Below the pieces are notes generated by a model. That model did not search any database. It saw only the letters and a program-made list of their open reading frames with translations, and had not been told where the DNA came from. This document shows positions 1 to 5,268 of a stretch of DNA of 11,196 bases, in pieces; positions within the stretch are counted from its first letter, which is position 1; each line of letters begins with the position of its first letter. This DNA comes from Oligoflexia bacterium (lineage in GTDB: Bacteria; Bdellovibrionota; UBA1018). The DNA lies in NCBI GenBank assembly GCA_903928955.1, contig CAIYTD010000034.1, positions 1 to 11,196 on the forward strand, written 5' to 3'. The translations under genes were made by a program, and so were the position numbers.

Positions 1-171
1 ATAGTTTATAAAATTAGTCAACATTAGAGCTTTATGCTATTAGCGTCGTTCCTAGTGGTCCGCCCCACCTCATTGGCCCTCTTTTGGAGGTTCAGTACGG
101 TGGCTTCTCAAGTCCAAACTGATCAAACTGACTAGTTGATATTTAACTACCTCTTTGGTTAATTTACTCAT

Positions 172-543
172 GTGATGAGTTTACCTATGGTTGTTTTAAA
201 CTTAATTCAATCCTTCGCTAAGGAACGCAAGGTATCGTTTACTTTCAAGGCAGTGAGAGAGATTGCTATTCTTCGACTGGATGAATCTAGGAAACTAAGA
301 GAGAACGCCATTGAGCTTTATCGTAAAAAGTACAGATTACTGTTAGGGGATGAGATCCAGTCCATCCGAGAGCGCAATCAACTGACACAGGCGCAGTTTG
401 CCTTATTGTTCAAGCTAGGGGTAAATACTCTCTCACGCTGGGAGTCAGGTCGAAATGTTCAGAGCTCAGCAATGGATGTTCTACTGCGGTTGATTCGAGA
501 TGTTCCTCGAACTTTGGCGTATCTTCAAGGGCTTGTTGCGTAA
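172..543 (+). CDS. MqsA/HigA-like XRE-type DNA-binding protein lacking the zinc-finger half
   Basis: The 123-residue product has a helix-turn-helix at about residues 61-95. Its core, IRERNQLTQAQFALLF followed by GVNTLSRWESGRNVQ, is the signature of MqsA/YgiT-type antitoxins, and the tail resembles theirs too (DVLLRLIRDVP at 102-112). The stretch at residues 36-60 also fits the linker before the HTH in that family. What is missing is the N-terminal CxxC...CxxC zinc-binding domain: the ORF has no cysteine, and I found no cysteine pair in the other plus frames upstream. The start is GTG at 172 with ATG directly after it, and no convincing Shine-Dalgarno. No MqsR/HigB-like toxin ORF lies beside it. 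By family it would bind DNA as a repressor. Here it may be a degenerate, N-terminally decayed antitoxin or a solitary regulator. The family call for the HTH is firm; functionality is uncertain. Confidence 0.7.
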   Translation: MMSLPMVVLNLIQSFAKERKVSFTFKAVREIAILRLDESRKLRENAIELYRKKYRLLLGDEIQSIRERNQLTQAQFALLFKLGVNTLSRWESGRNVQSSAMDVLLRLIRDVPRTLAYLQGLVA

Positions 544-895
544 CGTAGATATTTGCTTGCGGCGCTTCAACATTGATCATTTTGGTCGTAAATAATTTTA
601 GGCTACAACGCTCCTCTTGCTTCGAGGCGACTCGCAGTAACACTTGACCCAAGAAACTGAGCAGTCCATTTGAATTCATTATCGAAGCTAGTGCATAAAC
701 AGGACGTGTCAACTTCGGCTTTTGAAGTATTTTCCTTGAACGAGAAATCGTAATAAAAAAGGAAGAACTCAGTTTCTTCTGTGTTTACTTGAGCGCTTTG
801 TGGGTGAACTTTGTGTATATGGAGGCCTAGATTGGATAAATTTCAAAAAGATGTGTATGGACATAAAATAGTTCATCCAGTAGATATAAATAACT
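544..895. other. Gene-poor stretch of about 350 bp
   Basis: I see no convincing gene here. An 11-bp exact inverted repeat (AAGAAACTGAG at 651-661 and CTCAGTTTCTT at 768-778) lies 106 bp apart, too far for a simple hairpin terminator. A GGAGG at 821-825 sits 6 bp before a TTG at 832 that opens a 37-codon frame ending at 945. That frame overlaps the methyltransferase gene in another frame and has no recognisable content. It may be a decayed leader or chance. Confidence 0.5.
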
Positions 896-1844
896 ATGTT
901 TTCAGAATTATTGCGTCGAGTTTTCAGGGAAATTCAACCACTTAAGAACCTTATTGCTGAAAGAAATTTTCTTAAAAATGAGATCAAAAGAATTCACAAA
1001 CATGTTCCGCCCGGACATTTCTATTCGCCGTATCCTTCTTTGGATGAAATTGCACGTGACAGAAGTCGTATCTTTAATAGATCAGAACAAGAGTTACCCG
1101 GCATTGATCTTAACATTCAAGAACAACTGCGGTTTTTGAGCGAATTTAAGAAAACTTATTCTGAGATTCCATTTACTGCTCAAGAGAATTCGAAATTAAG
1201 ATATTATTTTGAGAATCCTAGTTATTCTTATTCAGATGGAATTTGTCTTTATAGATAGCATGATTCGTTACCTATGCCCTAAGCAGGTTATAGAAGTAGG
1301 AAGTGGTATGTCTTCCTGTCTCATTCTCGATACTCAAGAGATATTTCTTTCGAATGAAACTAAAGTTACTTTTATTGAGCCCTATCCTGATCTTTTGAAA
1401 TCTAAGTTAAAATCTAAAGATCTGGCACGTCATCGACTTCTATCTCAACGGTTGCAGGATACTCCAGTCGCTGAGTTTGAGAAGCTCGAAAAAAATGATA
1501 TTCTTTTTATAGATTCTTCCCATGTTTCCAAGACCGGCAGTGACATCAATTATCTGTTTTTTGAGATTTTGCCAAAATTGAAGGATGGAGTTTATATTCA
1601 TTTTCATGATATTTTCTATCCGTTCGAATATCCAGAAGACTGGATTCAGGAGGAGAGAGCTTGGAATGAGGCTTATCTTCTTCGATCGTTTTTGCAATTT
1701 AATAGTCAATTTAAGATTGTTTTCTTTAATACTTTTCTGCAGTTTTTCTACGAGGAAGAATTTAGCAAATATATGCCTAACTGTTTGTTAAATAGAGGCG
1801 GGAGTATTTGGATTCAAAAACATAAATCTGCATTTTCAATCTGA
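896..1844 (+). pseudogene. Class I SAM-dependent methyltransferase, frameshifted by a 4-bp duplication
   Basis: Two plus-strand frames join into one protein of about 314 residues. The first (896-1258, 120 aa) contains PPGHFYSPYPSLDEI, ELPGIDL and LRYYFENPSYSYSDG. The second, from about 1259, gives MIRYLCPKQVIEVGSGMSS (SAM motif I, EVGSG), then TFIEPYP (the acidic end of strand 2), DILFIDSSHVSKTGSD, and HFHDIFYPFEYPEDW, a His-Asp metal-site-like motif as in macrocin-type O-methyltransferases. I know this order from methyltransferases in polysaccharide and secondary-metabolite clusters; the substrate is unknown. The break is at 1251-1258, where ATAG occurs twice. Removing one copy restores ...LYSMIRYL... 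across the junction. The N-terminal half ends in TAG at 1256-1258, before SAM motif I, so neither half should be active alone. The start ATG at 896 has a poor Shine-Dalgarno. An orthologue alignment is needed to rule out an assembly error. Confidence 0.85.
1251..1258 (+). repeat. ATAG tandem duplication (frameshift lesion)
   Basis: Two adjacent copies of ATAG break the methyltransferase frame. In the 896 frame the second copy supplies the TAG stop. Deleting either copy joins the frames as Leu-Tyr-Ser-Met-Ile-Arg, the sense expected for this protein family. Two copies are too few for a convincing phase-variable tetranucleotide tract. Confidence 0.75.
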
Positions 1845-1962
1845 TTGCTAAAGAGAGGATACCTTCAGATCTTCTTCCTGGGCAGTTTTGAAGAACTTAA
1901 ATTCTAGCGACTTGGGGAAAAAACTCGCACTCAACTATTGACTCATGTATCTTTAGGCTCGA

Positions 1963-2895
1963 ATGACCAAATCGAATGAAATGGACAGTTATACAGCCAG
2001 CGTCGAAGGCCCTCTTAACGAGAGGTACGCATTGACCGATAGGGATGGCGTTTACTTTGCCCATCAGCCCATCTATGGTTTTAGAAGTGGACATTCGGAA
2101 AGCGCCACCTCGTAACGTTACATCCGAACCTTTAACGTCCTCCAAGCCCTTGCAAAAATTAAATTTTCGTCTTTTCTCGATGTGGGGTGTGCCGAAGGCT
2201 ACACTACGGCGCTCGTTCGGGAGCTATTCCATGCTCAGGTAGCTGGCACTGATCTCTCGGCTCAGGTATGCCGATTGGCAAATAATCTTTATGGACTAGA
2301 TACTCAACCCTCAGACATTCATCATCTTCCATTTGGGAATAAAGCCTATGACGTAGTGCTTTGCAGCGAAACGATAGAACATGTTACTGATTATCGGCAG
2401 GCAATTACAGAACTTCTTCGAGTGACGAAAAAAACTTTGGTGATCACAGTCCCACATGAACCCCTGCATATCGTTGAGCACAATCGATCGACTGGTGTGA
2501 TCGCCGGTCATATTCATGCCTTTGATCTGAAAAGTTTAGATTACTTGAAAGAGCAGGGGTACTCCGTTGTTAGTAAGAAACTTCTATCCCCGTTCATCAA
2601 GCTTTTTGGAGTCTTGGTAGAAGCGGCCCCTAAAACGGTTCATGATAACAGCAAGTTTCCGAAGTGGATTATTTCCACTTATAATAGTCTTCTCCCTTTT
2701 TTGCAAAAACTGCTTGGAGTGCGATCCCTGGCGCTACTTTTACATTTGGACGGATTTCTTTGCAAAATTCTGGGTGCCTATGAAGGAATCGTCTTTACAG
2801 TAACAAAGGACCCGTCGAGTCTAAAATCATCCGGTTCGGTGTCTGCGCAAACAATGATTCATTTTTCAATTCCGCTTTATTATTTAAAGAAGTAA
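1963..2895 (+). pseudogene. SAM-dependent methyltransferase (Methyltransf_11 type) with an in-frame stop at codon 51
   Basis: One reading frame from ATG 1963 to 2895 would encode about 310 residues but is interrupted once, by TAA at 2113-2115. Before the stop it reads FAHQPIYGFRSGHSESATS; after it, RYIRTFNVLQALAKIKF, then FLDVGCAEGY at residues 71-80, a textbook SAM motif I. Later come VVLCSETIEHV (a Methyltransf_11 hallmark) and VITVPHEP. Both sides flow as one protein, so a nonsense mutation is the simplest reading; a G-to-T change of a GAA Glu codon is one possible route. Restarting at GTG 2182 would begin at Val74, inside motif I, and lose the first strand and N-terminal helix, so activity from it is unlikely. 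It lies 118 bp downstream of the other broken methyltransferase, in the same direction, which suggests remnants of one polysaccharide or natural-product cluster. The substrate is unknown. Confidence 0.8.
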
Positions 2896-2951
2896 GCGCA
2901 CTCCCCTAAATTTATGAAAGTTTTTAGAAAAAGCCTTTAGTGCAAGCGGGT

Positions 2952-3947
2952 CTATATAAGAACGTCAATTTTCTCAATAATCCTCGAGGCCTGGTCTGCA
3001 CGATAAAATTGAAAACCTTGCGCAGCACGAGCCTTTATATCAACAAGAATTTCAAGCGCAATTGTTTGTTCTTCACCTGGTAAGTTATGGATATAATGTG
3101 AGATCATCTCAGGCTCAACAATTCCATAAACCTCCCAGCAACTAAACATCAAAAGATCTTTGAGGAAAATGCGAGGGTTGAGGCAAAGCGCGTCAGCAGT
3201 AAAGTGAAAGAGACTTGAGAACCATTGCTTTCCAAGATTTCCCATTTCTCCACCGGAGTCATCCCAACTGTTTTCTTCCTGAAAGAGTGTCAGCGCAGAC
3301 CTCAGCACAGCATAATGGTAAGCTCGATGATGCATGACTTGTCCGTCTGATTTTTTAATTTCTTTCGCTACTGCTTTTTCTAGTCTTCGGGTCAACGCGA
3401 ACGTTGCCCTTTCTGTAAAATAACCTGGCTTGGGTTTGGGAATGAAAAGAGGCCGAAGCCTTTCAGTAATCGGAGTTGGATCTATAGGGAGCTTGGGCCA
3501 CATTCCACGCATAGCTTCCGTTTTTAGCAGTCGGCGTGGTGAACGCATCATAGGCTCAGAAGGGGGGTACCACCCTCCTTTCCGATCGTCTGTAATATTA
3601 TTAATCCCTTTTCGTGTTTCCTTTTTCAGGAGCTTCTCAGGAATACTTGCGAGTATCGAATCGACATCACCCACTGGATGGATTCTTGGAGTTAAATCAT
3701 CTAGGAGAGCAATCAGGTCTTCAAGATGATCCTCTCTTGAGAAACTACAGTGGGAGTTGTTCAGACGGCGATCGACTAATGAGTGTCTCAGTGCGGGGAG
3801 ATTCGAATGGAAAGAGTTTTGGGCTGAAATTAATACCCACAGATCCCAGTACGTTAAAATGAGCGCATTTTCTGGGAAAATCGCGGCAATGTCAGCCCCT
3901 TTTGGGGCTCTTTCCAGCACAGGGATTTCGGATTTTAGGATAACCAT
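2952..3947 (-). CDS. Hypothetical protein, 331 aa, unrecognised
   Basis: I do not recognise this protein. It has no signal peptide, membrane segment or cysteine-pair metal site that I can see, so a cytoplasmic location is likely. A basic, proline-rich central part (about residues 115-180, with PPSEPMMRSPRRLLK and LFIPKPKPGYFTER) separates an N-terminal half rich in Leu, Asp and Glu from a C-terminal half that looks helical (for example RRLEKAVAKEIKKS and FLKDLLMFSCWEVYGI). The ATG at 3947 has only a weak upstream purine run. Despite that, 331 codons without interruption, beside two broken genes, argues that it is real and perhaps under selection. It converges on the second methyltransferase with 56 bp between the stops. 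Shorter open frames on the opposite strand inside it look like shadows. No function is proposed. Confidence 0.65.
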   Translation of the reverse strand: MVILKSEIPVLERAPKGADIAAIFPENALILTYWDLWVLISAQNSFHSNLPALRHSLVDRRLNNSHCSFSREDHLEDLIALLDDLTPRIHPVGDVDSILASIPEKLLKKETRKGINNITDDRKGGWYPPSEPMMRSPRRLLKTEAMRGMWPKLPIDPTPITERLRPLFIPKPKPGYFTERATFALTRRLEKAVAKEIKKSDGQVMHHRAYHYAVLRSALTLFQEENSWDDSGGEMGNLGKQWFSSLFHFTADALCLNPRIFLKDLLMFSCWEVYGIVEPEMISHYIHNLPGEEQTIALEILVDIKARAAQGFQFYRADQASRIIEKIDVLI

Positions 3948-4002
3948 TGTTTCTGTTAGAGATCAAGTCTGCAGCGTGAAGTCAAACCTTTTTAAATAGA
4001 GT

Positions 4003-4146
4003 TCAGCGTTTTCTCAGTCTGTTTTTTTGGTAGTCTTTGAGCGCTTCAAGACCCGATACCCCATTTCGTCCGTCTTTGTGTCCCTCAAGTTTTCCGGAGC
4101 GTATCAGTAAGTTCAGATATTTCGCTTGGAGCTTGCTTGTCTTCAT
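4003..4146 (-). CDS. Small helix-turn-helix/excisionase-like protein, 47 aa, possibly truncated
   Basis: The minus strand from ATG 4146 reads MKTSKLQAKYLNLLIRSGKL, then EGHKDGRNGVSGLEALKDYQ and a basic tail, ending in TGA at 4003-4005. The run LIRSGKLEG, a short loop, then V-S-x-x-E-A-L-K-x-Y resembles the recognition-helix and wing part of HTH_17/excisionase (MerR-like) DNA-binding domains. The usual first helix is short or missing: the frame is open for only seven more codons upstream of the ATG, back to a TAG. It may be a compact phage- or plasmid-type regulator or the C-terminal remnant of a larger one. The Shine-Dalgarno is weak. A 7-bp-arm dyad lies just upstream (4150-4172), as expected for a self-regulated DNA-binding protein. 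It sits between the unknown 331-aa gene and the nucleotidyltransferase gene, all on the minus strand. Confidence 0.4.
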   Translation of the reverse strand: MKTSKLQAKYLNLLIRSGKLEGHKDGRNGVSGLEALKDYQKNRLRKR

Positions 4147-4149
4147 TCC

Positions 4150-4172
4150 ATTAGCGAACTGATGGCGCTAAT
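4150..4172 (-). promoter_or_regulatory. Dyad (possible operator) upstream of the small HTH ORF
   Basis: ATTAGCG at 4150-4156 and CGCTAAT at 4166-4172 form a perfect 7-bp inverted repeat with a 9-bp spacer, 3 bp upstream of ATG 4146. On the minus strand a TATACAAT sequence, possibly a -10 element, lies directly upstream of the dyad. Binding there could block transcription of the small ORF. The repeat is visible in the sequence; the operator role is inferred. Confidence 0.4.
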
Positions 4173-4240
4173 ATTGTATAGGTCGTATTTAGCTACTATA
4201 CCATATTAATTTTTTTGAACGGAAAATCAGTAATTCAAGA

Positions 4241-4885
4241 CTAGACTCCGAACTCAGCTTCTCTAGCAAGCTGCTCGAAATCCTCTAGATCCTCAGGTGT
4301 AAAGTATTGATGAACAAGCTTTCTTGCTTTGCCGTAAACCTTATTATTTTTGAGCAGGTCTTTAACGTCTTCTAGGTCGCGCTGACGGGCTGCGTGCATT
4401 TTATAAAGAATAAGATATTCCGGCAGTACGACTGGAATGGAAGTGCCTGTATCAGATTTTTGAACAGCGGATTTAATGGCATCCTGGGTCCAAGGGAAAA
4501 TTTGTGAGTGCATAAAGTCAACTAAAGTGCCTTCAATCTTCACGTAATAAACTAAGGCTGTTTCACTTCCATTTGGAAAAAGAGTTTTTACATCTATTAA
4601 GTCCGAGGCTAATAAAACGATGTCGATGTCATTTGTAGGTCGAACTGACACCCAATGTTGAACAGCCAGTCCTCCAATTAAAGCGTAGTTTTGGCCCCTT
4701 AAACTCTCATGGATCTTCTTTAAAGCTTTTGTAAATCTTCCGTCTTCGACGATACGACCTTCAGCTGTATGAGGCTTTAGCTCTGCGCCCATAATTAAGG
4801 TCTCAATATCATGAGAAAGAAAGGGTGCTATTTTAATAAGCTCTTTTGCAAGCTTTTTAAGCCGTCTCAACTTTATGTTAGTCAT
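4241..4885 (-). CDS. AbiEii-like nucleotidyltransferase (orphan type IV toxin-like)
   Basis: The 214-residue product carries a polymerase-beta-type nucleotidyltransferase core: ALIGGLAVQ (Gly71-Gly72), then RPTNDIDIVL with Asp86 and Asp88, and a likely third acidic residue, Asp123, in TLVDFM. The later YLILYKMHAARQRDLEDV (about residues 157-174) matches the Lys/Arg-Asp block typical of AbiEii and related families. Members transfer nucleotides to tRNA or other targets and often act as toxins in type IV toxin-antitoxin pairs; others are housekeeping or resistance enzymes. The start at 4885 is well supported by AGGAG about 7 bp upstream. The expected AbiEi-type antitoxin gene is absent on both sides, so this is an orphan or belongs to a single-gene subfamily. 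All catalytic residues I can see are kept, unlike its broken neighbours. The domain call is strong; the toxin role is inference. Confidence 0.8.
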   Translation of the reverse strand: MTNIKLRRLKKLAKELIKIAPFLSHDIETLIMGAELKPHTAEGRIVEDGRFTKALKKIHESLRGQNYALIGGLAVQHWVSVRPTNDIDIVLLASDLIDVKTLFPNGSETALVYYVKIEGTLVDFMHSQIFPWTQDAIKSAVQKSDTGTSIPVVLPEYLILYKMHAARQRDLEDVKDLLKNNKVYGKARKLVHQYFTPEDLEDFEQLAREAEFGV

Positions 4886-4902
4886 ATCATTACTCCTGAT
4901 AT
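4884..4902 (-). promoter_or_regulatory. Ribosome binding site flanked by a short inverted repeat
   Basis: On the minus strand ATATCA, then GGAGTAA, then TGATAT precedes and touches the nucleotidyltransferase start. The AGGAG Shine-Dalgarno falls in the left-arm end and loop of a 6-bp inverted repeat (4884-4889 with 4897-4902). The stem is AT-rich and weak, so it may be a protein-binding dyad rather than an RNA switch. It fixes the ATG at 4885 as the start. Confidence 0.45.
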
Positions 4903-4962
4903 AACAATTTAACGCAAGTTACTAGAAATAACATCAAAAAGACAAGAGATCAAATATTTGCA

Positions 4963-4993
4963 ATAGTATTTTTATGATATGTAAAAATACTAT
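4963..4993. repeat. Perfect 12-bp-arm palindrome, 7-nt centre
   Basis: ATAGTATTTTTA at 4963-4974 and TAAAAATACTAT at 4982-4993 are exact reverse complements around the centre TGATATG. It lies 78 bp upstream of the nucleotidyltransferase start on the minus strand. Its symmetry and AT content suit a dimeric regulator's operator. As RNA it would be a modest hairpin without a clear T-tract after it. It does not resemble XerCD dif arms. An exact 12-bp match this close is unlikely by chance, even in AT-rich DNA. Confidence 0.7.
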
Positions 4994-5207
4994 ATTCTCA
5001 TAAATTAATATATTGCTTTTTAAGCAGTTAACACTTTATATCGGTAGTACCTGCAGAGGTTCTCATTTATCTGGATTATTTACTCAAATTTTCTTATTGG
5101 AATATTCTCACTTTCAATGTCTTGCCCACTTTTTTAATAATTTTCATGGGATATTGAGTTTAGAGTCGCTGCATTCCAGCCTAATTCTATAAGCCATCAT
5201 GTTCTGA

Positions 5208-5240
5208 AGGAGGAAAGTGAGCGAGGCGATAAATCCTCCT
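5208..5240. repeat. Inverted repeat downstream of the histidine kinase gene
   Basis: AGGAGGA at 5208-5214 pairs with TCCTCCT at 5234-5240 around a 19-nt loop. It lies 28 bp beyond the histidine kinase stop (minus strand). There is no T-run, so it is not a standard intrinsic terminator, but it could still be a 3' end stem of that transcript. Confidence 0.4.
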
Positions 5241-5268
5241 GCCTCCCTAATAGCCTTAAAAGACTGGT

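Larger units (their letters stand above)
4886..5268. other. AT-rich intergenic stretch of about 380 bp without a supported gene
   Basis: This region separates the nucleotidyltransferase from the histidine kinase gene, both on the minus strand. It holds the long palindrome at 4963-4993 and a GGAGG/CCTCC-type stem at 5208-5240. No ORF of credible length or recognisable content is present. It probably marks the boundary between accessory DNA to the left and conserved genes to the right, but I see no att-like repeat or tRNA here. Confidence 0.5.

Noticed and set aside
34..135. Plus-strand 33-residue frame with a hydrophobic start (MLLASFLVV...), and an alternative frame reading GPPHLIGPLLEVQYGG
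   Set aside because: Neither has a ribosome binding site or a family resemblance I can defend; no function or mobile-element tail can be claimed.
70..171. Minus-strand 33-residue frame starting next to the MqsA-like start (MSKLTKEV...)
   Set aside because: Short, with a weak ribosome binding site and no recognisable content; it could be chance.
410..712. Minus-strand 100-residue open frame
   Set aside because: Nearly half of it is antisense to the well-supported HTH gene, it has no recognisable motif, and I see no good start signal.
1251..1258. Phase-variable tetranucleotide repeat
   Set aside because: Only two ATAG copies; phase-variable tracts normally have many more units.
1897..2145. 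Minus-strand 82-residue open frame
   Set aside because: It is antisense to the N-terminal part of the broken methyltransferase, whose sense frame reads as that protein's start.
2045..2242. Plus-strand 65-residue frame over the methyltransferase
   Set aside because: It lies in a different frame across SAM motif I, which is clearly encoded in the 1963 frame.
3430..3999. Three plus-strand open frames (80-99 residues) opposite the 331-residue gene
   Set aside because: Shadows of the longer minus-strand frame; Ser/Arg-rich and without motifs.
4963..4993. Palindrome considered as a XerCD dif site
   Set aside because: Arm size is similar, but the arms lack the conserved TTATG/CATAA-type core-proximal bases and the flanks are ordinary genes.
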